From NCBI RefSeq assembly GCF_036884655.1, contig NC_088355.1, positions 42,143,501 to 42,207,500 of the forward strand: a stretch of 64,000 bases of DNA, in the 5' to 3' direction. Below, in pieces: positions 21,149 through 35,000 of the stretch; position 1 is the first letter of the stretch; each line of letters opens with the position of its first letter. The position numbers and the translations under genes were made by a program. The notes under the pieces are model-generated. The model did not search any database. It saw only the letters and a list, made by a program, of their open reading frames with translations, and was not told where the DNA came from. The stretch comes from Musa acuminata AAA Group (taxonomy: Eukaryota > Streptophyta > Magnoliopsida > Zingiberales > Musaceae).

Positions 21149-24100
21149 GGAAAGAAAAGACTGCAGGAGCGGGGCCGTCGACGCCGTCGGGAGAGGGAAA
21201 AGCATGCATGGGAAGGCCGCCCGCGCCGAGGCAGGAGAGTCGCCCGGGAGTCCCGCGTTCCCTCCTCGCCAGCTCCGCGACCCGCCCGAGTCTGTGGAAG
21301 TGACAGGACGCTGCATGGTGGAGCAAGCAGGCTCCCGTCGTGTCGCCCCGCGCTGGCTCGCCATTTCCCCATGCTGCACCTGCCGCTTCGACTTGCTCCG
21401 AGAGAGAATATTCTTCCCTGTATCATCTGGTGTTTCCCTGATAGAGAAAAATAGACCGAAGAAGAGGGAAATCTCAAAGCTTCTCATCTTAAAAATATTA
21501 ATGCAAACGGAGTAGTTTTTTGACATGTCGTTGCATATTTCTTTTACCAAAACATATTTTAATTCTTTTTCTAAACAATAACGTTAAAATAAAAGCATAC
21601 ATCTTTTACTTCGGTTCACATTCGGAATTGTTCCAACATATATTGTTGCCTTGTCCGCTGAACCTAAGTAATTTACTTTGTTTGTTTATAGAATTTTAAT
21701 TTATATTTTAATTTTAATATATTTATAAAAATATTTTTTATATTATATAGTATTTTTTATAAAGATTATAAATATTGAATATAGATTTTAAATATTTCAA
21801 ATCTATCAATAAATAAATATATTTAACTAGATGAATCTTAAAAGAAAATTTTATTAGTTTTATCTTCTCATTTTTATTAAGAAAATAAATATTTCTATCA
21901 AAGTATTAAAAAGTTAAAAATAAAAATAATAGGATTTGCTAGCAATAACATAATATAAGTAATATCCAAAAGCTGATTTAAATACAAAATATCGCATTTA
22001 TGGATACATAAGAAATATATTTAATCTTTATTTTTGAATATAAAATTCAAAGGGATGAATTAGGAAATAGATCGTTTAAATCATATAACTATAATGAAAT
22101 ACACAATCAATCAATATTTATAAAATCTAAAAAAATAGAAAAAAAAAAGTTTGATTGATCTTATTTTTTGAAGTGAGAGATTCATGGGTCAATACAAGAT
22201 CCTGATATATATATTCAACACAAGAATATTATCTTTAAATCACATCATATATTTAATTTGATATATATATTTTTTAATTCTTGTACTTGAGATCGGGAAA
22301 GAACATCGTAATGAATCAATAAATTTAAGTTTTTTTGTCATCTTATATGTGAGAAGTAGAGTAAGATCATATTTATTTATTTCGATGATGTTTATTTGGT
22401 TTTATTATTATTACATTTAAGTTATTATCTTTCTTTCTTTTCTCTTTCATCTTTTTATTTTCAAAAAAAATTCTGCTCATGGAGATTTCACAACAATGAT
22501 TACTTATATAAACTTTATCATGTATCAATCCCCCTCTAGCAAACATAAATTGATAGCATCAAGGCAACTAGTGCACAATAGTTTGAAGAGATTATAAGTT
22601 ACTGACCTCGTACTACAAAATAGCTCGAAATATTTGTGTATGTATGTATGTATATATGTATGGATACGAAAATCTTTCTTCGTTAATAAGTTTTTTTTAA
22701 AAAAAAATATTTATTTGGTTTATATATTTTTGGTTTCAATAGCACAACAAAAAAAAAGTCGGACATTATTATCGGGTTGACGAGACTGGAACAACTTACT
22801 CAACTGGACTTAAAGTCACTATAAGTATAGCAGCGGATTACTACTCGACACCACAGTTGCTGGCTGGCGTTGTGGGGTTGGAATGAGCTCCAATTCTAAG
22901 CACTCCGGCAACAGCAGCCACAAAAAACAGAAAGGGTCATGCAGGCAGCAAATAGGACTCAGCCAGCGCCTCCTGTCGCCGACCGAGTGCAGTGCATGCA
23001 TCCATGTGAGGTGGGAGCCGCTCTACGCCTGCGGCTGTTGCCTTCGTCTCCTCGTAGGCACGGCAGGAGTTGGGTGGCCGTCACTTCACGTCTGTGGTTT
23101 CCCCACGACACATAGCAAAGAAGAGACAGCTTTCGAGCTTTTTTTCCCATGCTCGAGCCTCGCAGGTGTCACTGTTTCGTTGGCTCGGGTCGAGAGAAAA
23201 GCCTGAGGTCGGTTCTTAGTTCTCATGTTTGGGTCTAATGGGGTTTGGGTTTGTGCTTGGGCTGGCAAAAAAGAACCGCTGTCATTTTAGTTGCTTTATC
23301 CACACAAGCATGTCAAGAATCTTAGATCATGTGTTCATTTTTCAGATATAATAGTGAATCTTTTGCATTTGAGTGGTGTAAGATAGATTGTGTTTTGCGT
23401 TTTCTCAATATCACAATATTATTATACGTTTGAAAACATCCCAAGAAAAGATAAAATAATAGTAGAGGAGATACCTTAAAACTAATATCAATCGAATCTC
23501 TTTTGACTTTAATTCATCTTTTTTTCTTTTAATTGTTGTATATCTAAAACATTCGATTAGTACTTGTAAACTCAAGAATTTAACTTTCGCTCGGATAAAA
23601 ACTCCTAAATCAAAGAATTTAATTCATATTCTGTACGCAAATAAAAAGAAAAGAGAGGCAAGTAATCGTTTCACACTAATCAACATTATGTTGGCACCGT
23701 CCAATTTTTAGTATCAAATCATGCATTGTGACGTGCGGAATATTGCATTCATTCATCCTTATTATAAACCGCACATTGTGGCATTCGGAACACATCACAG
23801 ATGCTCTCATAAATCACTGCAAAAAGATGCTGATAATAATTATTTTAATTCACCCCCCTAATTGATGTGTACACATGAAAGTGGAGAACAGAACATGTTC
23901 TTCTCCGAGAATTCCGCTGAATCCCTTCTCTGATGGAGTCTCTCTCATTGCTTATCACAGCAGCCGTGGGAAGGAGATGCAGCAGCCGGATCCTAATAAA
24001 GACTCGAAGAGAGACCTGACGAATCACATGCCACCAACTCAGCCGTCTCGCACACGTGCCCCGCGTTACTGATCAATGTGAATTCGCCAACTGTGCTCGA

Positions 24101-24568
24101 AAGCCTGAACCCTATCTCTAGGCTTGGGCGGCCGAACTGTCATCGTCTTATCCGCGGTTCCTTCTTATCCAAAGATATCGCTCCAAAGACACGTCATCTT
24201 ATTACACCTCTCATGGAGAAATATATAGAAATAATCTACTTTGCGACTGCAAGTTTTGTGACAATCTCCTTATTCTATATTTATCTCCTTTTTTTTTTGT
24301 TTCATCAATAAGAAAATAAGTTATTTCTATTCCGATCGATTAATGTATTATTTTAATATAATATAATATTTTTATTTTTTTATAGATGCACAGATAATGT
24401 ATACTAAACACAAGTGTTGTTCTTGAGACAGATAGATAAATCTCTCCATGTTTGGATCAAATGAGTTCATAATGTATATTATTTTAATATAGTAAAAATT
24501 TCTTATATATATATATATCCGATTTCGCCAATGAAACTGTTCCCAGTTTGAGATGGTGAGTGTCTTCC
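20827..24568. other. Intergenic DNA between the copia element and HD-Zip II
   Basis: No gene was found. It contains a (GATA)n(GA)n compound microsatellite, a GC-rich patch at 21150-21400 with overlapping frames that match nothing I know, a long AT-rich stretch (21500-22760), and a mixed segment (22800-24200) without a convincing coding frame. The end near 24568 is probably the 3' untranslated region of the HD-Zip gene. Confidence 0.6.
21078..21146. repeat. Compound (GATA)n(GA)n microsatellite
   Basis: About nine GATA repeats run directly into about fifteen GA repeats. Confidence 0.95.
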
Positions 24569-25813
24569 CTAGCTGACATGCTGCTGGATGAACGAAGGAT
24601 TCAAGAAGTAGGGCTTTGGTGCCACCAGGAGGGGTCCGGCGTAACACTCATGACCTCTGGGGCCGTCGCCGGCACGCTCAGTTCTTCTCCCGCAGGTAGG
24701 GCACATGGTGAGGCTGGCCGCAGCAGGGAAGTGCATGTAGAGCGGTGGTGCAGACGTGAGCGCCTTCAGCTGCTGCAGCTCCTTCTGCAGTCTCTGGTTC
24801 TCGTCGCTCAGCTTCTCACAGTACCTCTTTAGGAGGGTGCAGTCGACTTCCATCTTCTTGAGCTTCGTCCTGCAATCAGAGCATACATGTAATCTTGGTT
24901 TTCCATCTATTGATATTGTTGGAACCAAACGAGGAAGAAAAGCCCGCACTCACATGTATATTTGCGAATAATGGAGTTTTGCTAGGGATAGACATATTAT
25001 ATATCCCAAAAGATTCGACGAGGAGATGCTAATACTTTTATCATAGGATCATAATATCTATATTCGTTAGATTAAATTTTATACCCAAGAAAACAATAAA
25101 ACCATGATGGAGAACTTATTAAGCTCATGAGGTTGAAGAATAAAACAATTGAGGGTGAAGAGGATCGTATGGGTGCGTGTAACTTGAAGCAAATCTGATT
25201 GAAGTTGCATGGAGTTATGAGACAAACCTCGCCCTCCTGTTCTGAAACCATACTTCGATTTGCCGCGGCCGGAGATTTAGTTGCCCTGCCAGGGTTTGCT
25301 TTTGTTTCTGATCATTAGTGGAGAGAAACCATGAGCATCAAGAGACCAGTCGGGAACTGTAAAAGCGATGAATCAAACAGGATAGAGGTAACCAACAACA
25401 CGCTCAAGGTATGTGTTTACCGGGTTGATGGTGCTGTGCTCCTTGAATCTGTCCTCCAACAGAGCAGACTGCTCCTTTGTAAGCCTCAGCTTCTTCCTCA
25501 CACCACCCTCGTCTTCCTCATCACTGCCTCGAGATGACAGCCGCTCTGCCTCTTCTTCCTCGTCTCCTGCATGGTTCTCCTTCTTTACGCTCGGAAGACA
25601 TGAGAACGAGGAAACAGTGCTATGATGCGAGGACGCCCCTGCCGCGCTACCTTCCTCAGCTTCCACACCATGAAAGAGGCCTAATGGTAGATAAAGGTTG
25701 CGAGAATTCGAGCAGGCTTCCTCGCCATGATCTCTCGACTTGTCGCTCCTCTTGCCAATGCACAACTCTAGAGCAAGGTTAATGTCACGGTCACCCTCTT
25801 GGGTCATGTCCAT
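24569..25813 (-). CDS. HD-Zip class II transcription factor
   Basis: A nuclear homeodomain-leucine zipper protein of class II, a family of repressors acting in auxin, shade and leaf-polarity responses. Three exons join in frame: 25421-25813, 25228-25307 and 24569-24869, giving 257 residues. An LxLxL (EAR-type) repression motif LALEL is at 13-17, an acidic Ser-rich region precedes the homeodomain (about 106-160, WFQNRRAR at 151-158), and a leucine zipper follows with Leu at 171, 178, 185 and 192. The class II CPxCE motif is present in altered form as CPTCG (214-218). Both introns fall inside the homeodomain/zipper coding region; the second splits the Arg codon just before TKLK. The start at 25813 is the first ATG of the frame. 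I cannot name the exact member (HAT- or HOX-type). Confidence 0.92.
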
Positions 25814-26762
25814 GCTTTCATGCTTACCTCTGTTACCCCTTCGACTAGTTCCTACCTAATATATACTACTCGTAAGAGAGAGAAAAGAGAGGTGAGGGAC
25901 TAGGATTGTCAGTAAAGGAAAGGAAAGAATAATTGAGGGTGATGATCTCAAGTGGATGCTTACATGGGCACACTGCAATGGGCGGCGGATTTCGCAAGTG
26001 GCAGCTCAACTCCCTAGTACGAAGGAACGAGGAGGTGAAGGACCACCTCTTGGGAATGGATGGTGGGGGGAGATGAACTAAGATGGTCCACGCAGGAAAG
26101 GGCATTCATCGGTGGCTAAATGACACAGTCGAACACATCAACGCTGAGAGTATGCCTCCTCTGCTTTCGGCTCATCAGCCGTCACTGCGGTGCTGCCCTC
26201 TCTTGTTCTTCTCAGCCGCTCTTTCTTTTCTTTGGCTTTACACGTAGGATCCAGTTTGGAAAGTCTTCTTGATGACGTGCCGCAATTGACTTTGCCAGCC
26301 TTATAGGTGTTTCAAGAACACCGGACACTACTCGAATGGTTTCTTTCTCTCTCCAGGTTAATCGATGAGCACAGGATCCATGATGACAGGCAGGTTCATG
26401 CATCCAAATTCTGGGACCATCTTGCGCTCTGAGCTGTGGTCGTAGACTTACAGGGAGGATGCTTGTGACTGTCGAGAATAAAGTTAGCGTTTGTGGATTG
26501 AACGTTACTCCTCAAAGTCTCTTTGGATTGAATGTTACTCGTCACTGCTTATGCCTGCATCGGAATGTGTCGTATAGATGGACATGGGTTTTTGGTTGGT
26601 TGCAGGACTGCGTCCGCTGATACTGTGCACACAAATCGTGCGCTGAAGTTGATGTCATTTCGAGGCAATGTGAACAACGAGAAAAAGAAGAAAGGCCGTG
26701 AGAAGAATAAGCAGCAAAGGAGGAGGCAATCGCATATATGCAAGAATAAAAGGGAGGAGGGC

Positions 26763-26792
26763 GGTGGTGGTGGTGGTGGTGGTGGTGGTGGT
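26763..26792. repeat. (TGG)n trinucleotide repeat
   Basis: About ten TGG repeats followed by GATGCTGATGATGAT. It is not inside a recognised gene. Confidence 0.9.
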
Positions 26793-28087
26793 GATGCTGA
26801 TGATGATAAGATGTAGATGGATGCATTTCATTATTCGAGTGAAAATACCTCACTTTCACGCACCAGAAGATGCAGACAGATAGTGCAGGAGAAGAAGGGC
26901 AAGCATACATATTGTTCTATCTCTACGATAGAGGTTCCTCCCTCCCATATCCTCCGAACCGAAAGATGGTCAAAAAAGCTTTGACTGAAGGTTACCGATG
27001 AGAATAAAAGGTTTAATGGATGTTACACTGATCCGTCGTTGAGTTGAGGTGGCCGAGAGGGTGACTCGGATGTTCATCAAAAGAGAAGACTAATGTTAGA
27101 TTAGGTTGTTCTCAAGTTAGGACGGAGGCAGGCAAAAAAAAGGTAAAGTCATAGTAATTGACTTTGGTGTGCCGAGAAGAATATTGGAGGTAAAGTCAAT
27201 ATAATGAGTGTTTTGAGAAAATATGGTGATGTACCGACGATCAAGAAGGGTTGTGGTGGTGGCAAAGCTAAGAAAAGAATATTTTCATCCAAGTGGAAAA
27301 AAAAAGGGCATCCTTGTGTCATGGGAGCAATAAAGTCAAGATGATGTTTAACACTTATTCTTTTCGGTTATTATTTTTTGATTTTTTTGAGTGTTTTTTT
27401 ATATGTAGCATGTTTGTGACCGAAAATACTATCATCAGTTCTATTTTTGTTGTTATTAATGTTTTTGTTTTTGTTTATGTCATATAACATTGAAAATATT
27501 TATACTATTCTTATGTGTCACGAGCTAATTTTGAACTAACAACCTAACAATATCAAATATCAATCATCTTAGCACCTCGAAATTCTTTAGGTGGCACTAA
27601 GACGGATGGAGTTTTGGGTTTATATTTGAGGGGTCATGCAACATTCTTTAATGTGTTCACTTTTGTTTGTGGACCTTTATCAACAAACATTATGAGACTC
27701 CTTTTGTTCAGCCTATTTTTTAGACCCTTTTATGCCTAGTAAAAGCAAGTTGCTTTATGTTGCTTATGATCGGTGATCTTATCATTTTCGTGCATGATAA
27801 CGACAAATTAATTGTATGTTTATTTTATTATATAAATACTTTGTAGATTACACAATATTAAGATCTATGTTACCGTAGTGAACGAGTACTATCGTTTCGG
27901 TACGACACGTTTTAGGCAATCCGAACTAAGATCATGAAACTTAGGTAAAAACTAATGAAGGGAGTAAAAATATACTTTTTTTTTTAGGTAAAATATCCAA
28001 AAATCAAACTTATAATTGGAGGACCATTTGATCTATAATCAAACCAATAAACTAATAACCCGCCTCGTGGCGGTATCGATGTTCGAT

Positions 28088-28480
28088 TCAGATCCATTTG
28101 AGGACACCGCGCCGCCTTATCCGATCTTTACAAGCTTTCCGGTATCCCTTTCTCTTTTGATGATACGGAGGTCCACAAAAGAAATGTGGACATTTCAGTG
28201 CATGAATTCCACACGAGGGGCAAATGGAATGCCCTCTCCAATTGCTTTTACGTCTAATCCCTTTCAATCCACCCGCATCTTCGAATTGTTGGATGACAGA
28301 TACCAAATTAGATGAGAGGAAAGCAATTGGTCGATCGAACACATGGAATCTCCCTCCCACATCCATTGTACCCACAGCATCATAGACCTTGTAATTTCCA
28401 ATGTTTTTTGTTCTCCTAAGCTTTTTGTTCTCAGAACGTTCCAAAAGCTCAAAAGGATTCAAAGCTAATTGCGGTTCCAT
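28088..28480 (-). CDS. Unassigned basic ORF with CxxC...C cluster
   Basis: This is a 130-residue open frame that I do not recognise. The N-terminal half has NPFELLERSENKKLRRTKN (about residues 8-26) and a moderately hydrophobic middle. The C-terminal third is basic and has CPSCG, a nearby CPHFFC and a run of Lys/Arg ending near RIRRRG. The spacing of the cysteines recalls small zinc ribbons such as those of bL32-type ribosomal proteins, but the match is too weak to claim. On the coding strand a possible 3' splice site (TGTGTCAG) lies about 10 bases before the ATG, so it could be the last exon of a larger gene. The surroundings are AT-rich and gene-poor, so a stranded fragment or pseudogene is just as likely. 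Confidence 0.3.
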   Translation of the reverse strand: MEPQLALNPFELLERSENKKLRRTKNIGNYKVYDAVGTMDVGGRFHVFDRPIAFLSSNLVSVIQQFEDAGGLKGIRRKSNWRGHSICPSCGIHALKCPHFFCGPPYHQKRKGYRKACKDRIRRRGVLKWI

Positions 28481-30928
28481 CCCAAAGCTGACACATCATG
28501 ATGCTTCCTTTTTCCTTTTTTTTTCTATAATATTATTCTTTTCATGGTCAATATTAAAGGAATATTTAGTGGGTAATTGACTCGAATTTGATTATTTGGT
28601 TAGGCAAGCTAGGAATATTCAAATCTCAGTGCACCATTTATTTAATGGATGTTTACGACAGAGGTGAGCTCACAAGTTTATTTTTTTTAAAATAAAAAAT
28701 ATATTATTTTAAAAGTCTCTTACAAAAAAATTTCATGTTTATCGAAGCACAAAATAGACTATAACTTTAGAGGCCAGTCCTATCTCGAGATAATAGAATT
28801 TTTTAGAAGATGTAGCCTAATTTGATAGTCAATGAGCATTATAGTAAATTTATAATCGATGAATAAGTAATTAAATAAAAAAAACTACTCCTATAATAGC
28901 TCAAAGATGAATATTCAAGGTGAGCTCATAAGATTTTAAGAATCTAATTTTGTGTTGGTAATTCTCTTATTTGCATGATAATATAACTCGAATTCTCAAC
29001 ATAAGTGGTAGGACCAATAGTTAGGAATATTCTTATACTCACCGAAGTTTCCTTGAAGCTTCCTATGGCATGGGAATCGATTTCCGTAGCCATCGAGAGA
29101 ACTCTCATGTCTCATGGCTGAGAAAACATCATGTCTAATGTTATGATTCATACGAAGTGATTACAGTATGGAAAGAATGATTTTGAATAGTTGGATTCTT
29201 CGAGGAACAATGAGATATGCGTGTTTGTAATCCCTTTCGTTCTTTCCAAGTTTATTGATGATCTCCAAAATCTCACACACGAACACTATCGACACCCATT
29301 GAGATGCTCTGTCAACTCAATATGCTAGTCGAGTGAGTCAAAGTGGATGGCACAATAATAATACCACAACGCTCTATACTTCTTATACGTCCACACGGAT
29401 GACTTCCTATGTTAAAGGCATATCCGACTATAAAATTGCTCTAGCAAAATAACTCCTCCAAGTATTGGCATGGACTTAGCTTATTTTGTAAGTATAAAAA
29501 TGATGATTATGCTACTATTTATTATGTAAAAAATTTGAAGTTTAGAAACTAAAATCAAGTAACAATATATCAAATATATGATTTGTACTTTTTCAATATC
29601 ATTCGAAGAGCTTTTATCTTATTTGTAAGTACATCATCATCGGATCGGATCTGAAATATGCACAAACATTAATACAAATGCTTTAAGAGTATGGTAAAAC
29701 ATAAATATGAACTAACAAGCACTAAATAGTTGGGATCCAAAATAATCTATCATGCACAAATATATATTGTGCACGAATGCCAATATGACACCGATTGCAA
29801 GATCGAGCGATGATGCATCCTTAGACGTATAATTGAAGCTTCTTCGAGTTTGATGCCACCCGTGTGTTATGAGGATATCAACTAGAATTCAACATGTGGC
29901 AAATCAAAATAGAGCTGCATATTTTACAAAACAAAAAACATAAGATAAAATACTATGATTAGCAAAATGAGGATTTGAATGCATCACTCGGATGATATTC
30001 TTCGTTACTTATTTCTTCAATATCCTTGTTGAATCTTTTTTACATGATGCAAATCCTCTATCACATCTTCGATCCTTTTTTTGATTGTAATGCACCTCTC
30101 AACACTCACGTGGTCCCTCGATATTATTGTCAAGTAGTTGAATTTTGATCTATAAATGTTATCTCAACTCGATGAATTAGATGTTATCTCAAATCGAATC
30201 GAATTATGTTGATATTTTTTGCTAGTAGATTGATACAACGGAGGAAAAGGATTTTTTACTTTAGCATGTTAATCTCTCGGTTGCATTGTGTCAACTAAAC
30301 CGAATGGATGGATGAATACTTGTTAGAACTTTAACGAACACCATCTTATAAAATTTAAAATTTTAAGATTTTTTTTCTTCATAATATTTGTGCTTTCATT
30401 TGGCTATCTCATTCTCTCAAAAAAAAAAAAAAAAAAAAAAGTCGAAGAGATCAAGGATAATCAACTTCACTTTTATCTCCTTGACGAATGTAGCTCGTAC
30501 ATTTAAGTTAGTAGCTTTCATCTACTTTTTTTGCGCATACTTTTTAAGCATTAGAAATATTGCACTCCGATGTGATTATCGAAATTCATCTCCGATTTAA
30601 ACAAACTTGAGTGGAAGGAACAGAGTTAAAAAGCATTAGATCTCAAGTTTTTGTTTGGAATTAATCCTAGAGTCAGAGTTAAAAAGGATTGTTTTTTTTT
30701 TTTTTTGGAATTAACCATAGAGTCAATCAGAGTTAAAAAGGGATTGTGTCGAGATTTGCAATGCTTCTTCACCATTCGGAAAGAGTCACCCTCGAAGTTC
30801 GAGAGCAACATTTACTAATGCGTTGCAACCCCCCCAACCTCTTCCCAAAAGGAGAGAAAGTGAGGCTAACCAACCTGACAAAACCGAACCGGGGGAGAGG
30901 AATGAAGATTGCATAGCTAAACTTATAA

Positions 30929-30944
30929 CCCCCCCCCCCCCCCC
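30929..30944. repeat. Oligo(C) run
   Basis: Sixteen consecutive C followed by AAAAGAGAAAAAAAA. Such a run may be length-variable or a sequencing weak point. Confidence 0.85.
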
Positions 30945-32067
30945 AAAAGAGAAAAAAAAAGAAAATATTTTTAAGACCTTTAGCTGAAAGTAAAAGGTTT
31001 GATGAAAAATTAAAAAGTCTCAAACGTCATGTAAAAAAAAAAAAAAAAGACTTGAGCCCTTTGGCTTTCTTTCCCATCGATTTTAGTGAACTCATCATGT
31101 GGAGGAGGAGATCACCAATTGGGCACAAAACATTCGACATCACAGCAATAATATCAAATCAAATCATATCTATCTAGTATCGCAATTAAAGCCTGAACAA
31201 AGACAGTTCTATATAGTTAGTGGTACAAAAATCAATTAAAAAAAAATCTACTTCTCAATTTCACAAAAGCTCAATAATGATTATCACTCACATGCTAACA
31301 AGATTTTTTATTATAAATAAATATTACTTAAATATTTGCCTTCAAAAAAATAAGCATGAATATCAAATTCTTTTTTATTATTTAAATTAATTTAATCCTC
31401 CAATTATTCAATCCGATGACATAAATAACACATATATCAGAATCCAAAAAAACACTTTAACCCTTGTTTTACAACTATATATCATATATATATCCTTGAC
31501 ATTGAATATTTTATATATAAAAAAATATATATTGTAGTTCAATTTAACCCTTCATAATACACCTCTATATTCGCTATTCTTGTTTGTGTCCCTGATGCGT
31601 TGAGGTGGCGGGAAAACGGTGTCATCCAACACAGTATAAGATAACAGATAGCAGTAAAAGACCGGCGTCATCCGACCACAAAAGTCGCAAGACCACTGTC
31701 TTCATTCTACATTAACAGCCAACATCAAAACAACGCATTAGCACATAACATCTGAAAACCACGTGATCATGATCCAATCAATGTACCAAAAAAAAATCGC
31801 ATAGTTGCTTTATCACAAACTATATAATGCAGAGTTCCAGGATTTGATCTTGAATGAATATCAGAGAGGATACGTTTGTTGTTCATGATAGCTCGCTCAG
31901 GTGGGCGAATGCCATTCACTGAAGACATATTTATACTGAAAAATATTTTAGCGACAACAAGTAAGCAACTATTGACATCGCTCTCGATGGCTAGAGGTAC
32001 AAAATTGAATAGGTTATTCCATAAACCTTGCTGAACACGAATTCCAGTAATCGGTCTTCATGTGATC

Positions 32068-35000
32068 TCATGCAGCATGTCTGGCCTTTTTCCTTCCTTG
32101 GTTAGAAGCTTCATTGTTACTCTCCTTCCTTTTATTGCCACCTTTTCTTCCTTTTCTCCGTGGCTGAATTTATCAAGAAACAAAATTAAATTCATTGATA
32201 TATTCAGTAGAAAAGAAAACAATTACAGAGCCGATATTCTTAAGCAAGTGTCAAGCATTAGAACAGGTTTATATCAGAGAAGCTATGAACCCTCTTGAGA
32301 AAATAACTATAGCAGATCTTTGACCCAAGGATCAAATTCTTGCACCATCCACCAACACTGGAATTCTACTAAGTAACGAGTTGACCTGCCCAACTCATGG
32401 AAATTTCAAAAACTGCGGGTGCAGGAGTTCTAAAAACTTTAGACGAAAGCTATTACAAGCTGAAAGAGAGAAAGATTAGTGGCTCTCAAGATGGGAGATA
32501 ACCTGAAACATATTAGAGGCTCATGAGCCTTTTAAAGACATCAAGCTAATGAAATTCTATATTATGATCAAGCTCAAGTTACCTCAGCAGAGAAAGTCTT
32601 GAGGGGATCTCTGCTTCTACCTAACCCTCTCCTGAACCCAGGCCGCTTCTTTGAGGTCTTTATCCCCATTGCAGCCCTCGTAAGTTTTAGAATCTTGCTG
32701 GCTTCCTTTGTTGTCAGATCAACAAGATATTCAGGAACTTCACGTAAATGAGATGGAGGAGCCTTCTTGCTCAGCAACTTGTCATGCTTTAATAAATCTA
32801 ACCATATAAACATCACAAGAGAATTATTGTGAATGACAATCAATTGTAGATGCAAAAGACACATGTAAATCTTCCATCTTACCTAAGTCTTTTGGATTAT
32901 CTTCAAAGTGAGCCTTCAACCTAAAGAAGAAAGAGAATAAGCCAACATTAGGCATAAATGAAGTGCAAAACAAAAGGGACATTAAGGTAAAAATTTGTTC
33001 CCTAGTATTCAAGAAGAAACCATCACCAAACAGCTTCCTCATGAAGCTGAACAGTTTGAAAACTTCTCTATGCGGTGTCCACTCTTATTTCAGCTACCTG
33101 CTTAGGGCATATGTGCACTAACATGAAAAGATAGAACTTACTTTTCAGAGTTGAGAATTTCATTTCTAAGATCTTGAGCACGTGATTCTCTAACTGCAAT
33201 TTTTGTTACACCTTTGGCGACATCCTGAAAAGCAGCAATGATCATTCATATTTAGTTAAATACTGATTAGATGGTACTATAATTGACTATATCCTGAAAA
33301 GTTTTGCTATTAGAAACACAATGTATTGAACAATGAAGTCAGCTTTCAGATAGAGTACACCGTCGCCCCCACCCAGAAAAAGAAACATCCAACCAGAATA
33401 AAACCTCCTTTCTCATCCACCAACAAAAAGAAAAGATAAAGAGAAAAAAGTGATACAAGTAATTTGGAGAATATTAGGATTCTCAATGGAAAAACATGTT
33501 ACAGTTGGCAAGAAAAATTCATGCCGACTGTCCTTCCATTGCCTTTATACTTCTATCATTGGCATATATGACAATAACCTGTTAGGTAGAATCACTGAGC
33601 AATGACATTTTCACAGACAACCATTGAAATTAAAATTTATATAATAAGGGAGAGAAAGCATCAGATATAATGTGACGGTTTTGAAAGGCATTGGAAATCA
33701 GATTTAAGACACACTAAGTCAAAGTTGATGACTAGACACCTTCCATGAAGTTATATACGAGGAAACACTCAAAGACTTGCAACAGAAATATTTTTACGCT
33801 CATGTAGAAGAAACATTACATGCAGAGAAAGAGTCAAACTCGATGGTCAATTGTCAAGAGAAGGGAAGGTACTCTTTTTGCACACATGGACTTCTTAAGA
33901 CAAAGCTAAAGCAACAGGAAATAAGCATAAAATATGCTCTAAACCTTTCGACTCATTGACCAAAAAACCAATGATAGTGTAGGATCCAGGGCATTCCGAT
34001 GTTGAAATTGAAATTAATATGAATATCAACAAAGAATGACAAAGGTTTAGTTGTATTATAAATATAACTCATGAACAAGTGTAATTAGTAAAGGCCACTA
34101 TATGTATTACCTCAGCTCTGTATCGCAACGACTCCACTGCATTCTTAGTAAGTAAAGGGAAAGGTACAATACAATTGGACAATTCTTCGTTGTCTCCATC
34201 TCCAAACATGCTTTTAACTTCCTCAAGAATTCCCTCTTCTGCCAGGGATACCTGTTAACACGGAAAGACGTATTAGAAAATATGTCAAACATTGGAAATA
34301 TGCCTTTCAGATACATCACCATGTAGTACCAGGCAAAAAAAAGTCATACATATGAAGAATCTTAGATTTCCATTAGCATTGTCTGAGAAATCAGAACCAA
34401 CCGATTTAATGTGTTCCTAAACAAGTGTATTAGTTCTCATTTGTTTGTCCAAGATGAAAAGCAAAAGAACATGTGCGTCCTTTTAGTTCCTAACTTAAGG
34501 TAACAATTTAAAAGTTCAACATACTTACAAGCGACACAGCTACACCAGTGTTGAATGCTCTTCCTGTTCTTCCAATCCTGTGAACATATCCAGCAGGGCC
34601 TCGAGGCATGTCAAAATTGATTACCTATCGGCATACATACATGTAACTTGTTAATAGCAAGTAACAAAATATTATATTGAAAAACTGTACTAATGAAAAA
34701 ACACTAGTGTCAATGAAGCATTTAGATTGATAATAAGTGCATCTTATAGAGCATTTTAGCATGATCTTAGTCCAGAATATAACTTCACAGAAACTAAAAT
34801 GTTCAAGGTTGCTTTGAAGGTGCAGGTGTGAGATGATGGCACACCAATGGTTTGTTAAAGTAGGCAGTTGAGTGAGTTAAATTTATCTATAAGGATATTG
34901 CTTCCATGAATATCGCTTCTATGAATAAGGTTTAATTTTCTTAATTTAACTAAGGATATTGCTTCCATGCAACCTACCTTGAATAATAAGGACATTACGA

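Larger units (their letters stand above)
25814..32067. other. Gene-poor region between HD-Zip II and the RH16 helicase
   Basis: No complete gene was recognised in about 6.2 kb. The part adjoining 25814 should hold the HD-Zip promoter and 5' untranslated region. A (TGG)n tract lies at 26763-26792, an unassigned ORF at 28088-28480 and an oligo(C) run at 30929-30944. From 28500 to 31600 the DNA is AT-rich with short broken frames. Decayed transposon sequence is likely there, but I could not assign any. Confidence 0.55.

Noticed and set aside
21027..21550. Overlapping minus-strand frames through the (GATA)n(GA)n microsatellite
   Set aside because: They translate the repeat as SLSLSLS and YLSIYLSI runs; they are not genes.
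26532..26910. Frames through the (TGG)n repeat
   Set aside because: Low-complexity translation (poly-His, poly-Gly or poly-Val by frame) with no flanking domain.
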